Below, one piece after another: positions 1-8,341 of a stretch of DNA of 40,129 bases (position 1 is the stretch's first letter; every line of letters begins with the position of its first letter). The DNA comes from an uncultured Sphingomonadales bacterium (GTDB taxonomy: Bacteria > Pseudomonadota > Alphaproteobacteria > Sphingomonadales > Sphingomonadaceae), in the NCBI GenBank assembly GCA_903923465.1, contig CAIXXP010000251.1:1-40129 (forward strand), given 5' to 3'. The notes beneath the pieces are model-generated. The model did not search any database, had not been told where the DNA came from, and saw only the letters and a list, made by a program, of their open reading frames with translations. The translations under genes and the position numbers were made by a program.

Positions 1-1078
1 ACGCGGCAATGAGTCGCACGGCGGCGTAGAGCGCGTCGTCAAACCCATAGTAATCATGGGCGAAGAACACGTGGCCGCTCATTTCCCCGGCCAGCGGCGC
101 ACCCGTCTCCTTCATTTTGGACTTAATCAGGCTGTGCCCGGTGTTCCACATCAGGGGCTTGCCGCCATGCGCCCGCACATGGTCGAACAGCGCCTGGCTG
201 GCCTTCACATCGGCGATAATCAGCGCACCCGGCACCAGCTTCAGCAGATCCTCGGCATAGATCATCAGCAGCTGGTCGCCCCAGATGATCCGCCCCTGCC
301 CGTCGACAGCCCCGATGCGGTCGCCATCGCCATCAAAGGCCACACCGAAATCGAGCTTCTTCTCCGCGACCAACCTACGCAAATCTGCGAGGTTTTTCTC
401 CTCGGTTGGATCAGGATGGTGGTTGGGGAAATGGCCGTCGACTTCGGTAAACAGCAAATGATGCTCGCCCGGCAACAGGGCGCACAGCCGCTCCAGCGCG
501 GGGCCAGCGGCGCCATTGCCGGCGTCCCAGCCGATGCGCAACTTGCCCAGGGCCTCGCGGTCGAGCCCCTCCAGCCCCCGCACGAGGCGGGCGACATAGG
601 CGCCGAGTACCTCGCGCTGTTCGCTGCCACCCCGGGGCCCGGCGGCCTCGCCGGTCAGCCAGCCGCCCTCGCGCGCGATTTCCCCGAGCTTCTGGATATC
701 GGCGCCGAAGAACGGCCTGCCCCGAAATACTATCTTGAAGCCATTATAATTGGCGGGATTGTGGCTGCCAGTTATCTGAATGCCGCCATGCACATCCTCG
801 GCTGAGGCTTCCGCGTAATACAGCATCGGCGTCGGCCCCATGCCCACCCGCACGGCATGCACCCCGCAATCGTTCAGCCCCTCCACCAGCGCCGCTTCCA
901 GCATCGGTGAACTCAACCGCCCGTCATAGCCCACGGCCACGCGGCTGCCGCCATCGGCGCGCAGCAAGGTGGCATAGGCCCGGCCGAGCGCGCGGGCATC
1001 CTCGGCCCCCAGCGTCTCGCCGATGATCCCGCGAATGTCATATTCGCGCAGCACGGTGGGATGGAACGCGTGGCTCAT
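1..1078 (-). CDS. Phosphomannomutase/phosphoglucomutase (C-terminus cut by window edge)
   Basis: Alpha-D-phosphohexomutase that interconverts hexose 1- and 6-phosphates and so feeds sugar-nucleotide synthesis in the cytoplasm. I translated it by hand because the track does not list it. It starts [17 protein letters not shown] at the ATG at 1078, carries the phosphoserine loop [13 protein letters not shown] (serine about residue 105) and the metal-binding loop DGDGDR. About 359 codons are visible of a usual 450-500, so the last domain lies outside. Its ATG overlaps the stop of the J-protein gene upstream by ATGA, which suggests one transcript from mipZ to here. The plus-strand ORF at 56-805 is a shadow. 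Whether mannose or glucose phosphate is preferred cannot be told; ManB/AlgC-type enzymes often use both. Confidence 0.93.
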   Translation of the reverse strand, partial: MSHAFHPTVLREYDIRGIIGETLGAEDARALGRAYATLLRADGGSRVAVGYDGRLSSPMLEAALVEGLNDCGVHAVRVGMGPTPMLYYAEASAEDVHGGIQITGSHNPANYNGFKIVFRGRPFFGADIQKLGEIAREGGWLTGEAAGPRGGSEQREVLGAYVARLVRGLEGLDREALGKLRIGWDAGNGAAGPALERLCALLPGEHHLLFTEVDGHFPNHHPDPTEEKNLADLRRLVAEKKLDFGVAFDGDGDRIGAVDGQGRIIWGDQLLMIYAEDLLKLVPGALIIADVKASQALFDHVRAHGGKPLMWNTGHSLIKSKMKETGAPLAGEMSGHVFFAHDYYGFDDALYAAVRLIAA

Positions 1079-1371
1079 GGTAACTCCTTATTGCGCTCAC
1101 CCAACTGGGCGAGCAGCAGATCGCGCGCGGCATTGGCTTCATGCACCAGGCTGTCCGTCCCGCCGCGATCGGGATGAACGCGGACGATCAGGCGCCGGTG
1201 CGCGTCGACGATGTCGTTGCGGCTGGCGCCCTCGCCCACCCCCAACAGCATCCGCGCCTGAGCCAACCCCGCCTTGCGCGGTGGGAGGGCCAGCATCTCC
1301 CAGGGCCAGCGCCCGCTCACCGCCTTTATGGCGGCACAGACGAGAAACAGTAAAAGAATCATCCGCGCCAT
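1075..1371 (-). CDS. Small membrane-anchored J-domain protein
   Basis: A 98-residue protein with an N-terminal hydrophobic segment ([18 protein letters not shown]) followed by a short J domain containing the diagnostic HPD tripeptide (RVHPDRGG). J proteins stimulate Hsp70 (DnaK) ATPase; the single membrane anchor would place this one at the inner membrane. I prefer the ATG at 1371 over the upstream ATG at 1383 because GGAG lies six bases before it, while nothing is well spaced before the other. It lies between mipZ and the phosphohexomutase gene and overlaps the latter by four bases. The partner and client are unknown. The layout of one membrane helix plus a short J domain recalls TIM14/Pam18-like proteins, but that is resemblance only. 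Confidence 0.8.
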   Translation of the reverse strand: MARMILLLFLVCAAIKAVSGRWPWEMLALPPRKAGLAQARMLLGVGEGASRNDIVDAHRRLIVRVHPDRGGTDSLVHEANAARDLLLAQLGERNKELP

Positions 1372-1419
1372 GGCCGGCTCCATTCACCCGTGTGGCGCTT
1401 CACCCGGCCGCTGCCGTGC

Positions 1420-2310
1420 CTAGCCATTATCCGCCAGCACCGCGTCACCCCGGCCCGCCGGCATCGGCATCGGCCCCGGCCCCGGCATCGGCGCCGGCAT
1501 CGGCAGGTTCAGCCCCGCCAGCATCGCGCGCAATTCCTGCCGCGCCACCAGATGGCTGGTGCCCAGCTCGCCCAGATGCCCCTTGTCCAGCAGGGTGAGG
1601 CCGGCGGGAAACAGCTCGCGATAGATCACGCGCTCCGACAAGCCGCTGGCCACGCGAAACCCCACCCGCCGCGACAGCTCCGCCAGCGCGTTGTCCAGCC
1701 GGCGCATGTTGCGCGCCTCCACATGCTGGGTGCGGTTGCGCACCACCACCCAGTCCATCTCGCGGCGCCGGCCCTGCCCACCCTGCGCCTCCTCGCGCAG
1801 GCCGGTCATCGCCCGCTTCTTGCGCGCGTCCCAGATCAACTCGGCATAAAACGACAGCCGCCGCACCTTGAAGGTCTCGGCATCCACCTGCCCGATCAGG
1901 TCGAAATCGACAAAGCTGTCGTTCAGCGGCGTCACCAGCGTATCGGCGCTGGTGGCAATGTGGCGGGCAAATTCATCGTCGCGCCCCGGCGTGTCGACAA
2001 TCAGGAAGTCGGCGCCCACGCTCATCTCGGCGCACAGCGCGTCCAGTTCCGCCAGCGTCGTGCCGCGAAACACCGCGAAGCGCGCGCTGGGCAGCTCCAC
2101 CCGCCGCTTGGCGGCGGTTTCGGCGCGGTTTTCCAGATAGCGGTGCAGCGTCCTTTGCCGCGAATCGAGATCGATCGCCGCCACCTTCATCCCCTGGTGG
2201 GCCAGGGCGATGGCGACGTGCACGGCAGTGGTGGATTTGCCTGTTCCGCCCTTTTCATTGGCAAAAACGATGCGATGTGGCCCGGCGGAGGTGGTCACAT
2301 CAGAGGTCAC
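1420..2310 (-). CDS. mipZ: Division plane positioning ATPase MipZ
   Basis: ParA/MinD-superfamily ATPase that in Caulobacter binds ParB near the origins and blocks FtsZ assembly there, placing the septum at mid-cell. The deviant Walker A (FANEKGGTGKSTTA), the LDSRQRTLHRYLENR segment, DTPGRDDEFAR, TLVTPLNDSFVDFDLIGQVD and GLSERVIYRELFPAGLTLLD are characteristic of MipZ and separate it from ParA. From the GTG at 2310 it has 296 residues; a second in-frame GTG lies at 2298, and neither has a strong ribosome site. The C-terminus carries an extra Met/Pro-rich tail (PMPAPMPGPGPMPMP) of low complexity, beyond the conserved domain. It is divergent from panC across a spacer of about 100 bp. Confidence 0.93.
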   Translation of the reverse strand: MTSDVTTSAGPHRIVFANEKGGTGKSTTAVHVAIALAHQGMKVAAIDLDSRQRTLHRYLENRAETAAKRRVELPSARFAVFRGTTLAELDALCAEMSVGADFLIVDTPGRDDEFARHIATSADTLVTPLNDSFVDFDLIGQVDAETFKVRRLSFYAELIWDARKKRAMTGLREEAQGGQGRRREMDWVVVRNRTQHVEARNMRRLDNALAELSRRVGFRVASGLSERVIYRELFPAGLTLLDKGHLGELGTSHLVARQELRAMLAGLNLPMPAPMPGPGPMPMPAGRGDAVLADNG

Positions 2311-2416
2311 GAAAGGGCTCGCATGATATATCCGATATTGCTGACGGGCACCTGCGAGGGTTAGTGATGTCAGGCCCCCGCATGATGGGGCCGGTTTTAT
2401 CGAAGGGCCCCATTCC

Positions 2417-3274
2417 GTGCAAACCCTCAATCAGCTTTCTGCCCTGCGCAATTGCCTGTCGCCCCTGCGCGCGGCAGGAAAAATCGCGCTGGTCCCCACC
2501 ATGGGCGCGCTTCATGACGGCCATATTTCCCTTGTGCGTCAGGCTCGTGACCGCGCGGCGCATGTGGTGGTCTCCATCTTCGTCAACCCGCGCCAGTTCG
2601 GCGCGAACGAGGATCTGGACGCCTACCCCCGCCAGCTGGCCCGCGATGCCGCCCTGCTACAGGCCGAGGGCGTGGCGGTGCTCTGGGCCCCCACGGTGGA
2701 GGAAATGTACCCCGCCGGCTATGCCACGAACATCAGCGTCAGCGGCGTTTCCGAAGGGCTTTGCGGCGCCGCCCGCCCCGGCCATTTCGATGGCGTCGCC
2801 ACCGTCGTCGCCAAGCTGTTCAACCAGGTCCAGCCAGACCTCGCCCTGTTCGGCGAGAAAGACTGGCAGCAGCTCGCCGTCATCCGCCGCATGGCCCGCG
2901 ACCTCGATTTCGCCCAGCCCCACGTCAGCGCCATCCTCGGCGTCGAAACCCTGCGCGAGGCCGATGGGCTGGCGATGAGCAGCCGCAACGCCTACCTCAC
3001 CCCACAGGAGCGCGCCGCCGCCGCCGCCCTGCCCCGTGCCATGCGCGCCGCCATCGCCCGCATCGAGGGGGGCGAACCCGCCGCCCCGGCCCTCGCCGAA
3101 CTGGAACGCGCCATCCTCGCCGCCGGCTTCGCCTCGCTGGATTACGCCGAACTGCGCGACGCCGACACGCTGGAACCCCTGCCCGCCGCCAGCCCGCATC
3201 CCGCGCGCCTCATCGCCGCCGCCCGCCTCGGCAAGGCCCGCCTCATCGACAATATGCCCGTCGCGCCCATCTGA
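2417..3274 (+). CDS. panC: Pantothenate synthetase
   Basis: Cytoplasmic ligase joining pantoate and beta-alanine with ATP to make pantothenate, the precursor of coenzyme A. The 285-residue product has the family length and its motifs in order: PTMGALHDGH (nucleotide-binding HxGH-type loop), FVNPRQFGANEDLDAYPR, FGEKDWQQ and MSSRNAYL. The start is a GTG at 2417. It appears to be a single-gene unit, divergent from mipZ and convergent with the aldolase-like gene; no panB or panD is adjacent. The spacer 3275-3383 to the convergent gene contains GC-rich inverted sequences but no clear U-tract terminator. Confidence 0.96.
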   Translation: MQTLNQLSALRNCLSPLRAAGKIALVPTMGALHDGHISLVRQARDRAAHVVVSIFVNPRQFGANEDLDAYPRQLARDAALLQAEGVAVLWAPTVEEMYPAGYATNISVSGVSEGLCGAARPGHFDGVATVVAKLFNQVQPDLALFGEKDWQQLAVIRRMARDLDFAQPHVSAILGVETLREADGLAMSSRNAYLTPQERAAAAALPRAMRAAIARIEGGEPAAPALAELERAILAAGFASLDYAELRDADTLEPLPAASPHPARLIAAARLGKARLIDNMPVAPI

Positions 3275-3383
3275 ACGCCCGCTTGTTGGGGGCGCTGATC
3301 ACCCTGCCCGTCACACCCCGGCGCCGGCGCCCCCCGCCAGTCGCCAACGCCCGGGGTTGCCGTAAGCCACCACCAGGCAGCCC

Positions 3384-4253
3384 CTAGGCGTCATACCCCG
3401 GCGAATGCCGGTCCATCAGCCGCAGCAGCGCCGGCCACGCCAGCGCCGGATACCCCCCCATGCCATCATCCGGGCCCTGCTCGGCTTTGGTCTGTGTTCG
3501 CGCCAGCGCGCCCTCCGGCACCAGCCGATACGGCCGCCCCATCCCCAGCGTGCGCACCTGCGCCGAACAGGCCCGCTCCAGAAAATACATGCGCATGAAG
3601 GCGTCGGCCACCGTGCGCCCCACGGTCAGCGTGCCATGGTTGCGCAGCATCAGATAGTTGGCGCTGCCAAGGTCCGCCTGCACCCGCGCCCGCTCGGCCA
3701 GATCCAGCGCCACCCCCTCGAAATCGTGATAGGCAAGGTCGGCGGCCGGGAACATCGCCGTCTGGTTCAGCGGCAGCAAGCCCTCCTCCAGCGCCGAGAC
3801 CGCCATGCCGTCGATGGTGTGCAGGTGCATCACGCAGCCGGCATCATGCCGCACCTCATGCACCGCGCTGTGGATCGTAAACCCGGCGGGGTTCGCCCGA
3901 AACGGGCTGTCATCCAGCTGATTGCCCGCCAGATCGATGCGCAACAGGCTGGAGGCGGTAATCTCGTCAAACCGCAGGCCAAAGGGGTTGATCAGAAACA
4001 CCCCCGCCTCGCCCCCACCCGGTTCATTGGGCACCCGCGCGGAAATATGCGTCGCCAGAATATCGTCCCAGCCAAAATGCGCCGCCAGCCGATAGCAGGC
4101 CGCCAGATCCACCCGCATCTGCCATTCATCCTCCGGCCATTCATCCTCCGGCCACTCGATCTCCGGCCCCTGTTCCTCAGGCCCCTGTTCCTCAGGCCAG
4201 CCCGCGCCGGGTACGCCCCCGTCGCGCTTTTCATGCAGCGTCGCAGTCGTCAT
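3384..4253 (-). CDS. Class II aldolase/adducin family protein
   Basis: A 289-residue member of the family that includes fuculose- and ribulose-phosphate aldolases as well as many uncharacterised proteins. The zinc-ligand histidines are visible in VMHLHTIDGMAV and LRNHGTLTVG, and the fold-typical THISARVP lies near the start of the domain. The domain begins at about residue 45 (MRVDLAACYRLAAHFGW). Before it lies an acidic leader made of five 5-residue repeats (GPEEQ, GPEEQ, GPEIE, WPEDE, WPEDE), encoded by a perfect-phase 15-bp tandem array. An internal start at the Met before RVDLAACY would remove the repeat, so the true N-terminus is uncertain. The substrate cannot be assigned from context. 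Confidence 0.85.
   Translation of the reverse strand: MTTATLHEKRDGGVPGAGWPEEQGPEEQGPEIEWPEDEWPEDEWQMRVDLAACYRLAAHFGWDDILATHISARVPNEPGGGEAGVFLINPFGLRFDEITASSLLRIDLAGNQLDDSPFRANPAGFTIHSAVHEVRHDAGCVMHLHTIDGMAVSALEEGLLPLNQTAMFPAADLAYHDFEGVALDLAERARVQADLGSANYLMLRNHGTLTVGRTVADAFMRMYFLERACSAQVRTLGMGRPYRLVPEGALARTQTKAEQGPDDGMGGYPALAWPALLRLMDRHSPGYDA
4121..4195 (-). repeat. Five-unit 15-bp tandem repeat inside the aldolase-family gene
   Basis: On the plus strand the units read gccattcatcctccg (twice), gccactcgatctccg and gcccctgttcctcag (twice), with an exact period of 15. They keep the reading frame and encode (G/W)PE(E/I/D)(Q/E). Two adjacent pairs are identical, which indicates recent duplication by slippage. 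Confidence 0.9.
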
Positions 4254-4380
4254 CGCTCTCTCCTGCCGCTCCGGGTCTCCTCGCCCGCCGATTCGCCGCC
4301 CCGCCGATGGGGCCGCCGTTGGGCCAATTGTGCGCCCACACTGCCCCCGCGCGCAACGCCCTTGTCAGCCCCCGCCAAGC

Positions 4381-7185
4381 CTAGCCGCAGCGCTCGCCAA
4401 ACACCGCCTGCCAGGCCGCCGCCACCGTGCGGCGCGCGCCATCCAGCCCGGCCATCGTCCCGGCCCAGTCGTCGCAGCCGCAAGCCCCGGCCAGCACCGC
4501 GCGGGCGGCGGGCGGCGGCTCCTCGCCATCGGGGGCCAGCAACCGCGCCGCCACCAGCAGCCGCGCCAGAAAGGCAAAGGCCCCGGGCAGGCTCCCCGGC
4601 AACAGCCCCGCCGCCACCAGTTCATCCAGCGCCACCGCCAGATCGGGCGAGAACCCCAACCCCTCGCGCAATTGCAGGTAATGGATCAGGAACTCGGCAT
4701 CGACCAGCCCGCCGCGCATCAGCTTCACATCCAGCACGCCCTTTGGCTGCTTGTGCTCGGCCATCCGCGCCCGCATCGCCAGCACATCGGCGCGCAGCAC
4801 CCCGGCGTCGCGCGCGCGGTGCAGCACCGGCCCGATCACCGCCGCCACCGCCTCCCGCGCCGCCTCGGAGCCAACCACCACCCGCGCCCGCGCCAGCGCC
4901 ATATGCTCCCAGGTCCAGGCGGCATCGTTCTGATAGCGGGCAAAGCTGGTCAGGCTCGCGGCCAGCGGCCCCTGCGTCCCCTGCGGCCGCAACCGCGTAT
5001 CCACCTCATACAGCGCCCCCTCGGCGGTCGGCACGGAAAGCGCCGCGCTCACCCGCTGCGCCAGCCGGTTGAAATAGAGCGAGGCCCCCAGCACCCGCGG
5101 CCCATCCGATTCCGCGGCAAAATCCCCGGTAAACAGGTAAACGATGTCGAGGTCAGAGGCATGGGTCAGCATCCCGCCGCCCAGTCGCCCCAGCCCCAGC
5201 ACCACCAGCTCGGCAAAGCCCCCGCCGGGCATCGGCACCCGCCCATGCACCCGCTCGAACTCGGCCACCGTCGCCCGCGCCAGCACCGCCAGCGCCGCCT
5301 CGGCCACCCGCGCCAGCGCGGCGGAGATCGCCAGCGGGTCATGCGCCCCCTCGATCAGTTGCACCCCCAGCACAAAGCGCCACTCGCCCACCTTGCGCCG
5401 CACCCGGTCGAGCAGCCGCTCGTAATCATCGCCCTGCTCGCCCGCCCCCAGCGCCGCCTCCAGCGCGGGTCCGTCGCCGGGCAGGTCAAAGGCGCTGCTA
5501 TCCACCAGCGCGTCCAGCAGATCCGCCCGCCGCGCCAGCGCATCGGCCAGCGGCGGCGCGATCCCGAGAATCCGCACCAACACCTCCAGCAGCGCCGGCC
5601 GCGCCTCCAGCAGGCGAAACAGGTTCACCCCGCTGGGCAGCCGCGCCAGCATCTGTTCCCAGCGGGTAATCGCCCGCACCGGCTCGGGCACCAGCGCGAA
5701 GGCCGCCAGCAGCGCCGGCAATATCGCCTCGAAGGCGGTCAGGCTGGCATCGCTGCGCAGGCACCGCAGCGTGCCCCCGCGCCACCCGGCAATGCGCTGC
5801 GCCAGCACCTCGGGCTCGTCAAAGCCCAGCCGCACCAGTTCGGCCACCAAGGCGCCATCGCCATCCTGCGGCCCGCCGCCACCACCCAGCCCACCGCGCC
5901 CCGGGGCGCCACCTTCGGCACCCCCGTCCGCACCGGGGCTGGCCGCCACCAGCCGGTCATAGCGCTCGCCGACCGCGGCGGTAATCGCCGTCAGTTCCGC
6001 CACCAGCGCCGCGCCGCTCGCCATCCCGTCCAGCCGCGCCACCGCCTCCAGCGCCTCGGGGTTCTTGGGCAGGGCATGGGTCTGCAAGTCGCCCACCATC
6101 TGCAAGCGGTGCTCCACCACGCGCAGCCGGTCATAGGCCTCACCCAGCACAAGGGCATCGCCCGCATCAATCAGCCCCGCCGCCGCCAGCGCATCCAGGC
6201 TGGCCCGCGTCCCCCGCACCCGCAGTTCCGGGTGGCGCCCGCCATGAATCAACTGATGCGTCTGGGCAAAGAACTCCACTTCGCGAATGCCCCCGCGCCC
6301 GCGCTTCAAATCATAGCCCGGCCCCGGCACAGCCACCTTGCCATGCACATCGCGGATCCGCCGCGTCAGCCGCCCGATCTCGCTGATCGCGCCAAAATCC
6401 AGACTCTTGCGCCACACGAACGGCCGGATCTGGGCGAGGAACCGCTCCCCCATCGCCACATCCCCCGCCGCCGAGCGCGCGCGGATAAACGCCGCCCGCT
6501 CCCAGGTCAGCGCCAGCGATTCATAATGGGTCAGCGCCGCGTTCAGCGAGATCGCCAGCGGGCTGATTTCACTCGCCGGCCGCAACCGCAAATCCACGCG
6601 AAACACAAAGCCCTCGGCGTCGACATGCGACAGCAGCCGCACCACCGCGCGGGCCACATGGCTCGCCGCCTCGCCCGGGTCATCCCGCGCCCGCCGGGGC
6701 AGCCGCGCCGGGTCGAACAGCAAAATCGGGTCGATGTCGGAGGAATAGTTCAGCTCCCCCGCCCCCTGCTTGCCCAGCGCCAGCGCGACGAACCCCTCGG
6801 GTTCCACTCCCCCCCGGTCACTGGAAGGCGCCCGCTCGGCAATGGCATGGGCAATCGCGGCATCCAGCGAAGCGTCGGCCAGCTCGGTCAGCGCGCCCGT
6901 CACCCGCAACAGCGGAAAGGCCCCCGCCAGATCGCCAATCGCCAGCGCGAGGCCGGTCGCCCGTTTCCGCCGCCGCAACGCGGTGCCCAGGTCCGGCGCG
7001 TCGTCCCCCGCCCGCGCGGCCCAGGCCAGCGCCGCCTCCGCCTCGCCCCCGGCCAGCAGGTCGACCAGCGCCGGAAACCGCCCCATTTCCCGCGCCAGAT
7101 AGGGGGCATAGGCCTCTGCCCGCGCCAATGCGTCCGTCCAGTCGGCCCGAGGAAAAGCCTCAGGGGTCGGGTGCCCTCGTGTCAT
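4381..7185 (-). CDS. glnE: Bifunctional glutamine synthetase adenylyltransferase/adenylyl-removing enzyme
   Basis: Controls nitrogen assimilation by adding AMP to glutamine synthetase and removing it, in response to PII proteins. The protein has two nucleotidyltransferase halves: the N-terminal deadenylylase site ALALGKQGAGELNYSSDIDPILLF and the C-terminal adenylylase site VLGLGRLGGGMLTHASDLDIVYLF, each with the G-G-x11-D-x-D pattern. From the ATG at 7185 (MTRGHPTPEAFPRADW) it has 934 residues, close to the family norm. GGAGG sits one base before this ATG, closer than usual, so the start is a best guess; the longer track ORF has no better signal. It appears to be transcribed alone, with divergent neighbours upstream. 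Confidence 0.95.
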   Translation of the reverse strand: MTRGHPTPEAFPRADWTDALARAEAYAPYLAREMGRFPALVDLLAGGEAEAALAWAARAGDDAPDLGTALRRRKRATGLALAIGDLAGAFPLLRVTGALTELADASLDAAIAHAIAERAPSSDRGGVEPEGFVALALGKQGAGELNYSSDIDPILLFDPARLPRRARDDPGEAASHVARAVVRLLSHVDAEGFVFRVDLRLRPASEISPLAISLNAALTHYESLALTWERAAFIRARSAAGDVAMGERFLAQIRPFVWRKSLDFGAISEIGRLTRRIRDVHGKVAVPGPGYDLKRGRGGIREVEFFAQTHQLIHGGRHPELRVRGTRASLDALAAAGLIDAGDALVLGEAYDRLRVVEHRLQMVGDLQTHALPKNPEALEAVARLDGMASGAALVAELTAITAAVGERYDRLVAASPGADGGAEGGAPGRGGLGGGGGPQDGDGALVAELVRLGFDEPEVLAQRIAGWRGGTLRCLRSDASLTAFEAILPALLAAFALVPEPVRAITRWEQMLARLPSGVNLFRLLEARPALLEVLVRILGIAPPLADALARRADLLDALVDSSAFDLPGDGPALEAALGAGEQGDDYERLLDRVRRKVGEWRFVLGVQLIEGAHDPLAISAALARVAEAALAVLARATVAEFERVHGRVPMPGGGFAELVVLGLGRLGGGMLTHASDLDIVYLFTGDFAAESDGPRVLGASLYFNRLAQRVSAALSVPTAEGALYEVDTRLRPQGTQGPLAASLTSFARYQNDAAWTWEHMALARARVVVGSEAAREAVAAVIGPVLHRARDAGVLRADVLAMRARMAEHKQPKGVLDVKLMRGGLVDAEFLIHYLQLREGLGFSPDLAVALDELVAAGLLPGSLPGAFAFLARLLVAARLLAPDGEEPPPAARAVLAGACGCDDWAGTMAGLDGARRTVAAAWQAVFGERCG

Positions 7186-7403
7186 TCCTCCACAAATGCG
7201 CGCTAACCCCGCCCACCGCAAGCACCCGCGCCGCCAAAAATTGCTGATTAAATCGTCCCCCGGCTTCACCCATCCCCCGCCGCCCGCCGCTGCTTGCACA
7301 TGGCCCGCGATATGCGCAGAGTGCGTCACTCAGCCGCCCGGCGGCGCGGGCGCAAGCTCCGGGCCACACCCGGCCCACGGCGGCACGATCGGGGTATTGA
7401 TTG

Positions 7404-8198
7404 ATGACGCGACCGCTTTCCCTCCACCACCTTGTCGCCCCCGAGATATCGGCGGTCGAACTGGTCGAAATCGCGGCGACCCTTGGCTGCGACCATGTCT
7501 GCCTGTTCACCCAGGATCCGCAGGCCGGCATCGCCTTTCCCGTGGTCGACGATGCGCAGGCGGATGGCGTGTGCCGCGCGATGGCGCGCACCGGGGTCTC
7601 GGCCTATGGCGTGGCGTCTTTTGCCCTGTCGCCCACCACGTGGGTCGAGCTGTACGAACCGGCCCTCGCACGCGGGGCCATGCTCGGCGCCGCGCGGGCC
7701 AATGTCCGGCTGCTCGATGCCGACGATGCCCGCGTCACCGCCAACTTTGCCGCCTTTGCCGCGCTGGCGGCGCGCCATGGCATCTCGGCCGGCATCGAGT
7801 TCATGGGCTTTGGCGATGCCGACGCCCTGCCCCGCGCGCTGCGGGTCGTTGCCGCCGCCGGCGTTGGCAGCATCTCGGTCGACGCGCTGCACCTCGTCAG
7901 AACCGGCGCGACCATCGCCATGCTGCGCGCGATGGATCCCGCCCTGATCGGCTATGTCCAGCTCTGCGACGGGCCCCTGACAGCCACCGCCGCCGATTAC
8001 CCCATCGAAGGCGCCGTCGATCGCCTCGCGCCGGGCGAGGGCGCCTTCCCCTTGCGCGACATCCTCGCCCTCCTGCCGGCCCATCAGCCGGTGTCGCTCG
8101 AAGTGCCGACCGCCTCGCTGCGGGCGCGCGGCATGGGCGCGCTGGAACGGGCCCGGCATGTCGTCGATGCCACCCGGCGCCTGCTCGCGGCCGGCTGA
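7404..8198 (+). CDS. Sugar phosphate isomerase/epimerase family protein (xylose isomerase-like TIM barrel)
   Basis: A 264-residue protein of the AP endonuclease 2/xylose isomerase-like barrel superfamily. Visible features are an N-terminal strand-helix pattern (HHLVAPEISAVELVEIAATLGCDHVCLF), a GIEFMGFGD strand carrying a likely metal-ligand glutamate, SVDALHLVRTG with an Asp and His in ligand positions, YVQLCDG, and a PGEGAFPLRDIL segment typical of the family. The ATG at 7404 is preceded by GGGG at a spacing of nine; the TTG at 7401 is less likely. Members act on inositols, hydroxypyruvate or sugar phosphates; nothing nearby tells which. It is divergent from glnE. Confidence 0.82.
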   Translation: MTRPLSLHHLVAPEISAVELVEIAATLGCDHVCLFTQDPQAGIAFPVVDDAQADGVCRAMARTGVSAYGVASFALSPTTWVELYEPALARGAMLGAARANVRLLDADDARVTANFAAFAALAARHGISAGIEFMGFGDADALPRALRVVAAAGVGSISVDALHLVRTGATIAMLRAMDPALIGYVQLCDGPLTATAADYPIEGAVDRLAPGEGAFPLRDILALLPAHQPVSLEVPTASLRARGMGALERARHVVDATRRLLAAG

Positions 8199-8341
8199 TA
8201 CCGCGCGGCAATCAGCCGCCTAGGCCCTTTCCAAGCGGCACGGAATGTGGTCATCTGCCCACCGGAGAGGCAATCCGCCCTCCCGCCAACCCGTCCGGCC
8301 CATGCCGGATGGGGATTTTTTTGCTGCCCGGGGGGGAATCG

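Noticed and set aside
4330-7206. A 958-residue plus-strand ORF
   Set aside because: Antisense to glnE, which is fully supported by motifs; the composition is Arg/Pro/His-rich noise.
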